Origin: Pseudomonadota bacterium
GTDB lineage: Bacteria > Pseudomonadota > Alphaproteobacteria > Rhizobiales > Tepidamorphaceae
DNA: 13,968 bases
NCBI GenBank assembly: GCA_023435545.1
Contig: JAEYRQ010000546.1
Location: 1-13,968, forward strand
Direction: 5' to 3'
A program made the position numbers and the translations under genes. Under the pieces are notes generated by a model, which was given only the letters and a program-made list of their open reading frames with translations, made no database searches and had not been told where the DNA came from. This document shows positions 1-8,467 of this stretch, piece after piece. Numbering within the stretch: position 1 is the stretch's first letter; each line of letters starts with the position of its first letter.

Positions 1-1
1 C

Positions 2-304
2 CGCGTCCTGCGCGAGATTCATCTGCCGCTGCTCAGGCCGGCGGTGACGACGGCGGCGCTGCTGGTCTTCGTCGATTCGATGAAGGAACTGCCGGCGACC
101 ATCCTGCTGAGGCCGTTCAACTTCGAAACGCTCGCGACCCACGTCTACACCTACGCGTCGATGGAAATGGTCGAGCAAGGTGCACTCGCTGCACTCACCA
201 TCGTCGCAGCCGGGCTCGTCCCCGTGGCGCTGCTCGCCCGCACCTCGCGGCAGCCAAGGCGCGTCTCCGGCCCGGTCGTGCGGGGCACGCTGCCGTCGGT
301 GTAG
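2..304 (+). CDS. ABC transporter permease, ferric/thiamine type, C-terminal fragment (5' end outside window)
   Basis: Partial gene: the reading frame is open from base 2 and ends at a TAG, giving the last 100 residues of a membrane permease. The sequence starts RVLREIHLPLLRPAV, which in this family lies just after the cytoplasmic EAA loop that contacts the ATPase. It continues with the segment DSMKELPATILLRPFNFETLA, typical of permeases for iron(III) and related substrates (FbpB/SfuB-like, also ThiP-like). One hydrophobic helix follows (ALAALTIVAAGLVPVALLA), then a short basic tail. By family knowledge the protein forms the inner-membrane channel with an ATPase and a periplasmic binding protein, presumably encoded to the left. 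The substrate cannot be fixed from this fragment. The GTG at 44 is an internal codon, not a start, because homology-like sequence continues upstream of it. Confidence 0.85.
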   Translation, partial: RVLREIHLPLLRPAVTTAALLVFVDSMKELPATILLRPFNFETLATHVYTYASMEMVEQGALAALTIVAAGLVPVALLARTSRQPRRVSGPVVRGTLPSV

Positions 305-323
305 CGGCTCGTGCCGCACCGCG

Positions 324-364
324 CCTTGCCCGCGTGCCGCGACTCGCGACAATAGGCGGCAAGG
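324..364. promoter_or_regulatory. Inverted repeat with weak promoter-like elements upstream of the patatin gene
   Basis: The 113-base gap between the permease and the patatin-like gene holds a perfect 7-bp inverted repeat, CCTTGCC (324-330) and GGCAAGG (358-364). Within it lie TTGCCC (326-331) and CAATAG (350-355), 18 bases apart, loosely resembling -35 and -10 boxes. No T-run follows, so a terminator is less likely than a promoter/operator. This is pattern reading only. Confidence 0.2.
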
Positions 365-417
365 TGGGCCGGCAACCGTCCGGCGCCGCAGTCACGGGGG
401 ACCCCTCGGGGGAGAGG

Positions 418-2775
418 ATGCGCGAGAAGGAACTTCGCCTCGCGCTGGTGCTGTACGGCGGCGTCTCGCTCGCCGTCTACATGTTCGGCGTGTGCCACGA
501 GGTCAGCAAGCTCGTCCGCGCCTCCAAGCTGTTCCATGGCACGGCGCGTCCGGATCGCGGACGGCCTCCGGGACCGGCAGCGCTGCCCGAGGGGGCGGAC
601 ACCGAAGCGATCTATTTCGACCTGATCCACCGTCTTGCCGCGGACACCGAGATCAGGGTGATCGTCGACGTCATCGCCGGTGCCTCGGCCGGCGGCATCA
701 GCGGCGTCTTCCTCGCCCGCGCGCTCGCCCACGACCTGCCGCTGGCGCCGCTGCGCGACATGTGGCTGGACAAGGCCGATGTGACGCAACTCATCGAGGA
801 GGATGCACTTGCCGGGCGCTGGAGCAAGCGGTTCCTGACGCCGTTCATCGGGCGGATCCTGAAGATGGACCCGGCTCTCGCCGAAGATCCCGAGACCCGC
901 GCCAAGCTCGATCTGTTCGTGCGGTCGCGCTGGTTCCAGCCGCCCTTCTCCGGTCCGCGCTTCTCCGGCTGGATGCTCGAAGCGGCCGAGGCGATGGGTG
1001 CGCCGCAGCCCGGTGCCTCGCTGCTGCCCGACGATCACGCCCTCGACCTGTTCGTCTCGGTAACCGACTACCACGGCCATCCGCGCACCATTCCGCTCGA
1101 CGATCCGCCGTTCGCCGTCGAGCTCGAGCACCAGCTGACCCTGCCCTTCCGCTATCTTCGCCACGGCGGGGGCGATGCCGACACCGAATTCGACGCCCAG
1201 GCGCTGCCGGGCCTGGTCTTCGCCGCCCGCGCCACGTCGTCCTTTCCCGGCGCCTTTCCCGCGGCAACGCTGCAGGAGATCGAGGCGGTCGTCGCGTCCC
1301 GTGGGACGGCATGGCCGGGCCGCGAGAGATTCATCCGCGACAAGCTCGGCGTCGTGCTCAGGGACGGGCGTGATCCGCTGACGACGCCCTTCGTCGACGG
1401 CGCGGTCGTCACCAACAAACCGTTCGCGGCGGCGGTCTCGGCACTCATGGGCAGGCCCGCCAACCGCGAGGTCGTGCGCCGCATCGTCTTCGTCGACCCC
1501 AACCCGGACGTGGAGCTTGCAGAGGATGAGCCGCTGCCGGGGTTCTTCCGCGCGATCTTCACCTCGCTGGCCCAGATCCCGCGCAACGAGCCGATCCATC
1601 ACGAGCTCGAGCGACTCGCGACCCTCAACAGCCAGATCTCGGTGGTCTCCGACGTCGTCGAGGCCGCGCGCCCACGCATCCGCTCCCTCGTCGAGCGGAT
1701 CCTCGAGGCCGAGGACGAGACTGCTCCGCAGGCGCGGACCTTCGCCGCCTGGCGCGACGCAGCCAATGAGGCGGCCGCGATGGAGGCGGGCTTCGCCTTC
1801 GAGAGCTATCTGCGGCTGAAGATCCTGACCGTCGCCCGGCGGTTGCGCGAGATCGTCGAGACCATGGCCGACGCCAGTCTCGCCGGGCTCGGCCAGAAGA
1901 TCGCCCGGCCACTGCTCGAGTCGCCGCGAGAGGCGGAGGGCCGCGTCTCGGCCGAGGCCATCGCCTTCCTGCGCGCCTTCGACGTCGACTTCCGCATACG
2001 GCGGCTGCGCTTCGTCATCCGCCATCTCAACGACCTCTACCATGCCGACCGACCCGAATCGCGCCTCGAGCCGCTGGACGAGCCGAGGCTGGACGAGCTC
2101 AAGGCCGAGCTCTACGCGCTACTCGATTCGATCAGGCGGCGTCTGCGCACCCCGCCGGAGGAAGCCGGTTTGGTCGATGCGCTCCGCCTGCTCGCCGATC
2201 CGGAAGCGGCCACAGGCGAGCGGACGGGCGCCGCCGAACGCTTCGGGACCCATCTGGCGCTGAAGGAGGACGACGACCGGCTCGACGAGATCTTTTCGGT
2301 GCTGGTGCTCAACAACCTGCCGTTTTGGGCCCGGCACGAACTGATCGTCGCCTATATCGGCTTCCCGTTCTTCGATGTGCTGACCCTGCCGATGACCCAG
2401 TGGCAGGACCTCGACGAACTCGACATCATCCGCGTCTTTCGGATCAGCCCGTCCGATGCGCGGGCGATTCGTGCCGGCACGGCGATGGACAAGCTGAAGG
2501 GTGTGCGGCTGCGCCGCTTTGGCGCCTTCTTCAACCGCGCCTGGCGCGAGAACGACTACCTGTGGGGCCGCCTGGTGGCCGCCGACCGCCTGGTCGACAT
2601 CGTCATGACGGCAGCCGGCGAGGCAAGCGGGACCATCGACCCGCTGTCAGTCAAGAAGGCGTTGTTCGAGGCCATCCTGAATGCAGAGGCGCCGCACCTG
2701 ACCGCCGATCCCGGCCTTGTGCCGGGCCTGATGGAGGAAGTGGCGAATATCAAGGCGCCGGGATTCGGGGTTTGA
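418..2775 (+). CDS. Patatin-like serine hydrolase, long form (DUF3376-type)
   Basis: A 785-aa protein with the marks of a patatin acyl hydrolase. The oxyanion-hole region is LVLYGGVSLAVYMFGV (residues 11-25). The nucleophile elbow GASAGG places the serine at residue 90, and the partner aspartate is in FVDGAVVTNKPF (Asp327). Family knowledge: patatins use a Ser-Asp dyad to release fatty acids from phospholipids or neutral lipids. The long C-terminal half (about 340-785), charged and mostly helical, fits the 'patatin-related protein' family of 700-800 residues carrying DUF3376. No signal peptide is seen, so it is probably cytoplasmic or membrane-associated. ATG 418 is chosen because GGGGGAG lies just upstream and the patatin domain starts at once; a GTG at 334 would only add 28 low-complexity residues. 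The substrate is unknown. The gene may be read alone, as the gap before it is 113 bases. Confidence 0.87.
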   Translation: MREKELRLALVLYGGVSLAVYMFGVCHEVSKLVRASKLFHGTARPDRGRPPGPAALPEGADTEAIYFDLIHRLAADTEIRVIVDVIAGASAGGISGVFLARALAHDLPLAPLRDMWLDKADVTQLIEEDALAGRWSKRFLTPFIGRILKMDPALAEDPETRAKLDLFVRSRWFQPPFSGPRFSGWMLEAAEAMGAPQPGASLLPDDHALDLFVSVTDYHGHPRTIPLDDPPFAVELEHQLTLPFRYLRHGGGDADTEFDAQALPGLVFAARATSSFPGAFPAATLQEIEAVVASRGTAWPGRERFIRDKLGVVLRDGRDPLTTPFVDGAVVTNKPFAAAVSALMGRPANREVVRRIVFVDPNPDVELAEDEPLPGFFRAIFTSLAQIPRNEPIHHELERLATLNSQISVVSDVVEAARPRIRSLVERILEAEDETAPQARTFAAWRDAANEAAAMEAGFAFESYLRLKILTVARRLREIVETMADASLAGLGQKIARPLLESPREAEGRVSAEAIAFLRAFDVDFRIRRLRFVIRHLNDLYHADRPESRLEPLDEPRLDELKAELYALLDSIRRRLRTPPEEAGLVDALRLLADPEAATGERTGAAERFGTHLALKEDDDRLDEIFSVLVLNNLPFWARHELIVAYIGFPFFDVLTLPMTQWQDLDELDIIRVFRISPSDARAIRAGTAMDKLKGVRLRRFGAFFNRAWRENDYLWGRLVAADRLVDIVMTAAGEASGTIDPLSVKKALFEAILNAEAPHLTADPGLVPGLMEEVANIKAPGFGV

Positions 2776-2825
2776 ATTCGCGGCGTGCGCGGGGTTCCTC
2801 CTGAACGGACCGAGCCTCCGACGCC

Positions 2826-2936
2826 CTACCCCTTCAGCGCCTCGATGTCCCGGAAGTGCTCCAGCGCCTCCGGGTTCGCCAACGCCTCCTTGTTCTTCAC
2901 CTCGCGGCCGTGCACCACGTCGCGCACGGCCAGTTA
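2826..2936 (-). pseudogene. aacS: Detached 3' end of aacS, downstream of an in-frame TAA
   Basis: Minus-strand reading past the TAA at 2934-2936 gives 35 further codons in the same frame before a TAG at 2826-2828. They begin [18 protein letters not shown] and end EALKG. This is the normal C-terminus of acetoacetyl-CoA synthetases, in which KIT is followed by a glutamate and then LAVRDVVHG. All 35 codons end in G or C, so no decay is visible. The simplest reading is one nonsense change, GAA to TAA. With the tail, the protein would be 652 aa, the usual family length. A sequencing error or stop-codon readthrough cannot be excluded. Confidence 0.85.
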
Positions 2937-4784
2937 GGTGATCTTGCCTGACTTGGTTCGCGGGATGTCGGGCACGGGAACGATGCGGGCCGGGACGTGG
3001 CGGGGGCTCGCCCCCTCGCGGATCTGCTTCCTGATGCGGGCGACGAGTGCCTCGTCGAAATTGACCCCGTCCGCGAGCCGCACGAACAGCACGACGCGCA
3101 CGTCGTCGTCCCAAGCCTGGCCGATGGCGAGTGCCTCCAGGATTTCGGGCAGCTGCTCGACCTGGGCATAGATCTCCGCCGTGCCGATCCTGACCCCGCC
3201 GGGATTGAGCGTCGCATCCGAGCGGCCGTGGATGATCATGCCACCATGCTCGGTCCATTCGGCGAAATCGCCATGGCACCAGATGTTGTCGAAGCGTTCG
3301 AAGTAGGCCGACCGGTACTTGGATTGGTCGGGATCGTTCCAGAACTGCACCGGCATCGAGGGGAACGGCTTCGTGCAGACCAGCTCGCCCTTCACCCCAG
3401 CCGGGCAGGAGCGCCCATCGTCGTCCCACACGTCGACAGCCATGCCGAGACCCGGGCCCTGGATCTCTCCCCGCCAGACCGGCGACAGCGGATTGCCGAT
3501 GACGAAGCAGGAGACGATGTCTGTTCCCCCGGAAACCGAGGCGAGATGCAGGTCCGGCTTGATCGCCTCGTAGACGTAGTCGAAGCTCTCGGCCGCAAGC
3601 GGCGAACCGGTCGAGGCCATCAGCCGCACCGTGGACAGGTCGTGCGTGTCGCGCGGCCTGAGGCCCGCCTTCTTTACCGCGTCGATGAACTTCGCCGACG
3701 TGCCGAACAGCGTCATTCGTTCCTCGGCGGCATAGTCGAAGATGACGTTGCCGTCCGGATGGAACGGCGAGCCGTCGTAGAGCAGCAGGGTCGCCCCGGA
3801 CCCAAGGCCCGACACCAGCCAGTTCCACATCATCCAGCCGAGCGTGGTGAAGTAGAACACCCTGTCGCCAGGCCGGATGTCGCATTGCAGCTGGTGCTCC
3901 TTGAGATGCTGGAGCAGGGTGCCGCCCGCCGAATGCACAATGCATTTCGGAACGCCCGTGGTGCCGCTCGAGAACAGGATGTACAGCGGATGGGCAAACG
4001 GCAGACGGGTGAAGCCGACCGGCTTCGCCGCATAGGGCGCGATCGTCGCGGCCAGCGTCGCCGCCTTGGCGACCTTGGCCGCCGCGGCCTCGGCCGTATC
4101 CAGATACGGCACCACGATCACTGCGGCGAGCGTCGAAAGCTGGCTGGTAACCGACGCCAGCTTGTCCGAAATGTCGATGCGCTTGCCGGCATACCAGTAG
4201 CCGTCACAGGCGAACAGCAGCTTCGGCTCGATCTGGCCGAAGCGGTCGAGGATGCCGCGCTCGCCGAAGTCGGGTGAGCAGGACGACCAGATCGCCCCGA
4301 GCGAGGCGGCCGCCAGCATCGCCGCGATCGCCTCGGGCATGTTCGGCATGATCGCCGCCACCCGGTCGCCGACGCCGACGCCGTGGTCCGCAAAGGCCTG
4401 CTGCAGACGCGAAACCAGCGCGTTGAGCTCGGCCCAGCTCATCGTCCGGCGCACCTTGTCCTCGCCGCGGAAGATCAGCGCGTCGGCCTCGTCCGCCCGG
4501 CGCAGCAGGTTCTCCGCGAAGTTCAGCCTGGCATCCGGAAAGAACCGTGCGCCCGGCATCCTGTCCGCGTCCGCGACTATGCGTTCGCCCTTGTCGCCTA
4601 CGACGCCACAGAAATCCCAGACCGCCGACCAGAACGTCGCCGGCTCGTCCACCGAAAACCTGTGGAGTGCCCGGTAGCCTCCATCCCGCAGCAGCCCGTC
4701 GGCGTCGACAAGCTCCCGGAAACGCGACATGTTGGCATCTGCAACAGCCTGAGGAGACGGAGTCCACAGCGGCGTTTCGGACAT
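2934..4784 (-). CDS. aacS: Acetoacetyl-CoA synthetase, C-terminally truncated by a nonsense codon
   Basis: Predicted to activate acetoacetate with ATP and CoA to acetoacetyl-CoA, via an acyl-adenylate, in the cytoplasm; it feeds ketone-body or PHB-derived acetoacetate into central metabolism. The 616-aa product shows the adenylate-forming A3 loop [12 protein letters not shown] (about 269-280) and the A5 region [12 protein letters not shown]. It also has the A7/A8 region [20 protein letters not shown] followed by [18 protein letters not shown], and the A10 motif TKSGKIT with catalytic Lys614. The N-terminus (TPLWTPSP...) matches the ACAS_N-type start of this family. ATG 4784 is preceded by AGGAGG, which decides the start. 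Oddity: translation stops at TAA 2934-2936, two codons after Lys614, removing 36 of 652 residues. The adenylation half is intact; the thioester-forming C-terminal domain loses its end, so activity is uncertain. It is divergent from the AsmA gene and convergent with the patatin gene. Confidence 0.92.
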   Translation of the reverse strand: MSETPLWTPSPQAVADANMSRFRELVDADGLLRDGGYRALHRFSVDEPATFWSAVWDFCGVVGDKGERIVADADRMPGARFFPDARLNFAENLLRRADEADALIFRGEDKVRRTMSWAELNALVSRLQQAFADHGVGVGDRVAAIMPNMPEAIAAMLAAASLGAIWSSCSPDFGERGILDRFGQIEPKLLFACDGYWYAGKRIDISDKLASVTSQLSTLAAVIVVPYLDTAEAAAAKVAKAATLAATIAPYAAKPVGFTRLPFAHPLYILFSSGTTGVPKCIVHSAGGTLLQHLKEHQLQCDIRPGDRVFYFTTLGWMMWNWLVSGLGSGATLLLYDGSPFHPDGNVIFDYAAEERMTLFGTSAKFIDAVKKAGLRPRDTHDLSTVRLMASTGSPLAAESFDYVYEAIKPDLHLASVSGGTDIVSCFVIGNPLSPVWRGEIQGPGLGMAVDVWDDDGRSCPAGVKGELVCTKPFPSMPVQFWNDPDQSKYRSAYFERFDNIWCHGDFAEWTEHGGMIIHGRSDATLNPGGVRIGTAEIYAQVEQLPEILEALAIGQAWDDDVRVVLFVRLADGVNFDEALVARIRKQIREGASPRHVPARIVPVPDIPRTKSGKIT

Positions 4785-4788
4785 GGGT

Positions 4789-4794
4789 CCTCCT
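4789..4794 (-). promoter_or_regulatory. Ribosome binding site of aacS
   Basis: On the minus strand AGGAGG lies four bases upstream of ATG 4784. It is one of the strongest Shine-Dalgarno matches in the window. It fixes the aacS start at MSETPLW rather than at the longer open frame reaching 4841. Confidence 0.8.
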
Positions 4795-4886
4795 GACGAT
4801 AAGGGCGGGCGGGGCATTGCGATCGTGCAGCTTATTGCCACAGTGGACCGGCCGTCGCCAGCCTGGCTGCCACATCGGCAACGGCC

Positions 4887-4915
4887 TTGGGCTCCCTGCT
4901 GGCGACCTGTATGGT
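4887..4915 (+). promoter_or_regulatory. Possible promoter for the AsmA-family gene
   Basis: The 183-base divergent gap between aacS and the AsmA gene must hold promoters for both. TTGGGC (4887-4892) and TATGGT (4910-4915) are exactly 17 bases apart and point toward the AsmA gene. They match the sigma-70 consensus at only 3/6 and 4/6 positions, so this is tentative. No convincing promoter was seen for aacS. Confidence 0.25.
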
Positions 4916-4967
4916 GCCCCCATTCGATCGGGGGGCGATCAAAATTGACACGGCGGAACTCGCTGGA

Positions 4968-6914
4968 ATGAAACGGCTGGCCTATGTCTTTGCTGCGGGC
5001 CTTGTGGGATTCGCGCTGGTGGCCGCCGTCGCACGCGCGGCGGTCTCAACCGACGCCGTCCGCCACGCCGCGATCCGTCACATCGAGGCTCTGACGGGTC
5101 TCGAGACTGAGGTTCACGCCGAGACCCGTCTGTCGGTCTTCCCCCGACTCGGATTCAGCATCGGGAATATCGAGCTCGAGCGCTCGGCGGGCCGCCGAAA
5201 GAACGTGGTCGCTGTCATCGAAGCGGTCAGAGGCGACATCGCGTTCCTGCCGCTGCTCACCGGCCAGGTGGTGGTTGATGAACTCGTGCTGGTCCGGCCA
5301 CGAGTGTTCCTGGGCGTGGATGGCCGAGGCGAGCCTGACTGGGTCCCCGAAGGCGGCGCGCTCGGAGACCTGTGGGCCGGGCGCAAGCTCGCCCCGGAGA
5401 TGGAAGCCGCGAGACTCGGCGACATCCGGATCGAGGACGGCGCAATCGAGCATATCGACGAACGCAGCGGCAGGACGATACAGGCCACTGCCGTCAACGG
5501 CATGGTGGCGTGGCCGGTGCTGAGCGGACCGCTCAAGGCGGCTGCGTCGCTGGTCTGGAACGGGGAGATAGTCTCGCTCGCCCTGGAAGCTGCCGCACCG
5601 CTCGACTTCCTCGCCGGCGGCTCGACCCGCATCCGCCTCGCAGTCGAGTCGGGACTGTTACGAGCCGGCTTCGACGGCCGGGCCGACGCGGCCATGGAAC
5701 CGGATTTCGAAGGCTCGGTCGCGCTGTCCACCTCCTCGGTGCGGTCGTCACTGCGCTGGCTCGACCTTGCCGGCGGCGATGTCCCCCTTCCGGGCGACCT
5801 GTCGGCCACCGGCAAGCTCCGGCTGGTCGGGCGGGCTGCATCCCTGTCGGAACTCGCGCTCAGCCTCGATGGCAGTCAGGCGGAAGGGGGGATGCGGCTG
5901 GTTCTGGGCGAAGACGGCCATCCCGATCTACAGGGCACGCTCGCCTTCGACGTGCTCGACCTCGACCGCTACCGCGCGGCGACCCCGCCGACCGCTTCAC
6001 CCGGTTCTCCGGACTGGCTTGACCGACCGATTGTGATTGGAGAGCTGGACCGGCTTTCGGCCGACATCCGCCTCTCGGCCCGCAGCATCCGGCTCGGCGC
6101 GATCGACTTCGGCGACGTGGCGGGCACTGTCTCGATCCGTGGCGGCGCCCTCAACATTGGCATAGGCGAGGCGGCGTTGTTCGGTGGCAGGGGGTTGGGC
6201 TCGCTGACCATGGCAACGGTGCCCGAAGGAGCCTCCTTCAAGCTGTCGGTGAAGCTCGAACGCACGGAGGTGTCGCAGCTTCTCGGCCAGACAATCGGGA
6301 TCGATCGGATTGGTGGCGTGGGCAATCTGACCGCCAGCCTCAGCGGATCGGGCGCCACCGCCTCGCAGATCATTTCCGGGCTGTCGGGCGAGGGCCGTGT
6401 CGCAATCACCGGGGGAGCGCTGGCCGGCGTCGACGTGGCGAGCCTCGCCGAGACGCTGCGGACGGGCAAGGTGGAGGGCTGGCCGACCAACGCCGCAGCC
6501 AATACCCGCTTCGAGTCGCTTGGAGCGACTTTCCGTGTTGTGCAAGGGATTGCCTCAACCGGGAACTTCAGCCTCGTCGGGCCTGGCCTCGACGTTGCCG
6601 CCGAAGGGGAGGTTCGCCTGCTGCCCTCTTCGATCGCCGGCCATGGCGTGGCGGATCTGGGCGACGCGGACTCCGAGGCGCGTCTGTCGGTCCCCTTCGT
6701 GATCGAGGGGCCCATCGCCCGGCCGAGCATCTATCCTGATCCACTCTGGCTTCTGGAGCGGGCCTCGGTGAGCGAGGACGTGCTCTACGGTTTCAAGCGC
6801 GACCTCGAGCAGAAATCGCCGGAGCTTGTCGTGCAGGAAATCCTGGGCCACGCTCTCGACCGGGGTCCGGCGCCGCAGGTTCCGCAGCCTGCCGCCAACA
6901 CTCCGCAGCAATAG
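4968..6914 (+). CDS. AsmA-family inner-membrane/periplasmic protein
   Basis: A 648-aa protein. One N-terminal membrane helix (about residues 4-22, [19 protein letters not shown]) is followed by a long periplasmic part. The early segment [20 protein letters not shown] plus [14 protein letters not shown] and the '[28 protein letters not shown]' pattern are classic AsmA N-terminal features. The C-terminal third (about 470-600) has the AsmA C-terminal pattern, with [20 protein letters not shown] and later [12 protein letters not shown]. Family knowledge: AsmA-like proteins are bridge-like envelope proteins implicated in lipid transport and outer-membrane homeostasis. ATG 4968 is chosen because the signal anchor starts there; earlier in-frame TTG 4887 and ATG 4911 would add hydrophilic residues before it. 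The Shine-Dalgarno is weak. Paralogues with this name are common, so the exact role is not assigned. Confidence 0.85.
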   Translation: MKRLAYVFAAGLVGFALVAAVARAAVSTDAVRHAAIRHIEALTGLETEVHAETRLSVFPRLGFSIGNIELERSAGRRKNVVAVIEAVRGDIAFLPLLTGQVVVDELVLVRPRVFLGVDGRGEPDWVPEGGALGDLWAGRKLAPEMEAARLGDIRIEDGAIEHIDERSGRTIQATAVNGMVAWPVLSGPLKAAASLVWNGEIVSLALEAAAPLDFLAGGSTRIRLAVESGLLRAGFDGRADAAMEPDFEGSVALSTSSVRSSLRWLDLAGGDVPLPGDLSATGKLRLVGRAASLSELALSLDGSQAEGGMRLVLGEDGHPDLQGTLAFDVLDLDRYRAATPPTASPGSPDWLDRPIVIGELDRLSADIRLSARSIRLGAIDFGDVAGTVSIRGGALNIGIGEAALFGGRGLGSLTMATVPEGASFKLSVKLERTEVSQLLGQTIGIDRIGGVGNLTASLSGSGATASQIISGLSGEGRVAITGGALAGVDVASLAETLRTGKVEGWPTNAAANTRFESLGATFRVVQGIASTGNFSLVGPGLDVAAEGEVRLLPSSIAGHGVADLGDADSEARLSVPFVIEGPIARPSIYPDPLWLLERASVSEDVLYGFKRDLEQKSPELVVQEILGHALDRGPAPQVPQPAANTPQQ

Positions 6915-7043
6915 GTGTTTCTCGCCTAGCGTCGCCGAGCTGCGCCCGGCTGGCCGCTTCGCCCCATCGCTGCGGCTCGTGTATTCTCCGGGACATGATT
7001 CGCCCCCCGGCGGCTGCCGGGTGGCCGTGACGGGGACATCCGC
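6915..7043 (+). promoter_or_regulatory. Gap before the secreted protein, with GC hairpin and weak promoter
   Basis: This 129-base gap contains TATTCT (6982-6987) preceded at 18 bases by TTCGCC (6958-6963), a weak promoter-like pair. It also holds a perfect 6-bp hairpin, CCCGGC-GGCT-GCCGGG (7006-7021), in the likely 5' leader. GGGGA (7032-7036) is the probable ribosome binding site of the next gene. Nothing here proves a new transcription start. Confidence 0.2.
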
Positions 7044-8309
7044 ATGGCGGCGCTGCGCCTTCCCGACATCATTGTCCTTGCCGACCTGGCGTGCCGGCCC
7101 CTGCGCTCCTGCCGCGTGCTCCTGCTGGCCTTCGCCGCCACCGCCGCGTTGCCGGCGTCCGCCGCTGACTGGGGCCTCACTGTCTTCCTGATGTCGGAGC
7201 GCGCCGGCGGCAGTTCGCCGGAGTCGTCGTACTCGCCGGGCGACCGCGCCCGCACGCGACTCGCGGTGGAGAACCGCGGCGAGGCGGCGCTCTCCGACGT
7301 TCGCGTCGAGATCGAGCTGCTCGGCGCCGAGCCGGTTCTGTCGGCGATGCGTGAGGCCGCCGACTGGACGGCGGACGGCAACCGCGTGCGAACGACCATC
7401 GGGACCCTCGCGCCCGGGCAGAGCCTGGAGTTCCCGATCATCGTCGAGCTCGCAGACGGCACGGAGCGCGGAGCCCGCGGCGCCGGCGGCGAGGCGCGCA
7501 TCCGCGTCGCGGTCCCCGCCTCGGGCGAGACCGTTGTGACGGAGGCGCGCTGGCCGGTCGCGAGCTGCGCCGACGCCTATCATGAGGCCCTCCGGCTGAT
7601 CCGCCTGTCCCAGTTCGCCGACCTTCGCGCGGCCGTCCAGGCGTCGCGAATTGCCGATGGCGAGCTTCCCGGCCGGGTTGTCTTCGCGCAGGCGCCCGCC
7701 GGAGCATCGGCGGCAGCGAAGTTCGCCGACCAGATTGCCCGTGCCCGCGGCGTCGACGGCTTCTTCGCCACCGAGGACGCCAAGTGGGTGTCTGGCCGCG
7801 TCGTGCGGGACATGGACGCCTATCTCGGCCAGGAACTCTATCCAGGCCTGTGCACCGGCGTCGCGCAGTGGACGGCGGTGATGGAGACCCAGGTGGACCG
7901 GTTCGCCAAGCGCGCGGCCCAGACCCGCGCACTGCTTGCCGAGATCGCGCCGGCGGCCGTCGAATTCGCCGCCGCAGCGGCGGGTGGCGAGCTTGGGGGC
8001 GAGGGCAGCGGTCCTGGCGGCCATGACGCTGCCGTCCTCGCCGTCGAATTGCTGTCTTCGGTCGGAGGCGAGACGGAGGAGCTGACCGGCGTCGGGATCT
8101 TCACCGCGGCGCAGGACTGGATCGCGTCCGGTCGGCACGGCCAGAGCGACGCGCGACGCCGGGAACTCGAGACCGCCTTCGCCATGCTGGAGAGGCAGTG
8201 GTATCTGGAGCTGGCGCTCAGCCGGGCAGAAGGAGTAGCCGGCGGCTTCGCCGGCACGCTCGACGCGGTCCGCGCCGCACACCGCGAGAAATGCACCTGC
8301 GGGAATTGA
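7044..8309 (+). CDS. Secreted protein of unknown function with CARDB/DUF11-like domain
   Basis: Not recognised as a named gene. The 421-aa product has an N-terminal export signal: a long n-region, an arginine-rich stretch, a hydrophobic core VLLLAFAATAALPASA and likely cleavage after residue 40 or 41. Residues about 43-165 look like an immunoglobulin-type beta domain of the CARDB/DUF11 kind: 'YSPGDRARTRLAVENRGEAALSDVRVEIELL' and later GTLAPGQSLEFPIIVELADG. Such domains often serve adhesion or surface scaffolding. From about 170 to 421 the sequence is mostly helical and alanine-rich, with no motif I can name. The mature part has four cysteines (C175, C270, C417, C419), the last two in a terminal CTCGN, which could form disulfides. 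ATG 7044 is supported by GGGGA seven bases upstream. It may be co-transcribed with the AsmA gene 129 bases before it. Confidence 0.75.
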   Translation: MAALRLPDIIVLADLACRPLRSCRVLLLAFAATAALPASAADWGLTVFLMSERAGGSSPESSYSPGDRARTRLAVENRGEAALSDVRVEIELLGAEPVLSAMREAADWTADGNRVRTTIGTLAPGQSLEFPIIVELADGTERGARGAGGEARIRVAVPASGETVVTEARWPVASCADAYHEALRLIRLSQFADLRAAVQASRIADGELPGRVVFAQAPAGASAAAKFADQIARARGVDGFFATEDAKWVSGRVVRDMDAYLGQELYPGLCTGVAQWTAVMETQVDRFAKRAAQTRALLAEIAPAAVEFAAAAAGGELGGEGSGPGGHDAAVLAVELLSSVGGETEELTGVGIFTAAQDWIASGRHGQSDARRRELETAFAMLERQWYLELALSRAEGVAGGFAGTLDAVRAAHREKCTCGN

Positions 8310-8315
8310 GGCTCC

Positions 8316-8351
8316 GAACTCCTATCGTTTACCTTTTCGGTTAAGGAGTTC
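8316..8351 (+). terminator. Hairpin just after a stop codon, possible terminator
   Basis: GAACTCCT (8316-8323) and AGGAGTTC (8344-8351) are perfect 8-bp inverted repeats, starting seven bases after the stop at 8309. Inside, TTTACC (8328-8333) and GGTTA (8339-8343) extend the pairing with one mismatch around a TTTTC loop. The sequence after the stem (TTCAGGATTTG) is only mildly T-rich, so an intrinsic terminator is plausible but not textbook. The segment is unusually AT-rich for this window. Confidence 0.4.
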
Positions 8352-8467
8352 TTCAGGATTTGCCGGTCGCGAGCCGCAGCAAGGGCGCAAAACCCCGCAC
8401 CCTGCGGTAGGTTTCCAGAGGCCGGCCGCGCTCGCGCGGCGGCATGCAAGCTCCGGAAATCGCCGTC
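8352..8467 (+). other. Short leader before the GT-C-like gene
   Basis: This stretch between the hairpin and the next gene shows no open frame of its own and no clear promoter. An ATG at 8444 is in frame with the next gene but has no purine-rich sequence before it. GGAA at 8455-8458 suits the ATG at 8468. Confidence 0.3.

Noticed and set aside
151..2043. Long minus-strand open frame (630 codons) opposite the patatin gene
   Set aside because: It lies antisense to a clearly recognisable patatin gene; its translation is low-complexity, Arg/Asp/Gly-rich and has no domain. Such frames are expected in GC-rich DNA.
2776..2825. Terminator between the convergent patatin and aacS genes
   Set aside because: No stem followed by a T-run could be found in these 50 bases on either strand.
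2647..3945. Minus-strand open frame (432 codons) overlapping aacS in another frame
   Set aside because: It is an alternative frame of aacS and overlaps the patatin gene end; the protein has no recognisable motifs. It is also not the source of the aacS tail, which is in the aacS frame.
2997..4277. Plus-strand open frame (426 codons) antisense to aacS
   Set aside because: Shadow of aacS; composition is Arg/Asp-rich with no domain or start signal.
4887..4967. Longer AsmA start at TTG 4887 or ATG 4911
   Set aside because: It would place about 20-27 hydrophilic residues before the membrane anchor and overlaps the best promoter-like boxes.
6555..8282. Minus-strand open frame (575 codons) across the AsmA and secreted-protein genes
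   Set aside because: It crosses two better-supported plus-strand genes and the gap between them; no motif is visible.
8328..8344. CtrA-like site (TTTA...TTAA)
   Set aside because: The CtrA consensus needs TTAA-N7-TTAA; here the spacing is nine bases and the first half is TTTA. The bases are better explained as part of the hairpin.
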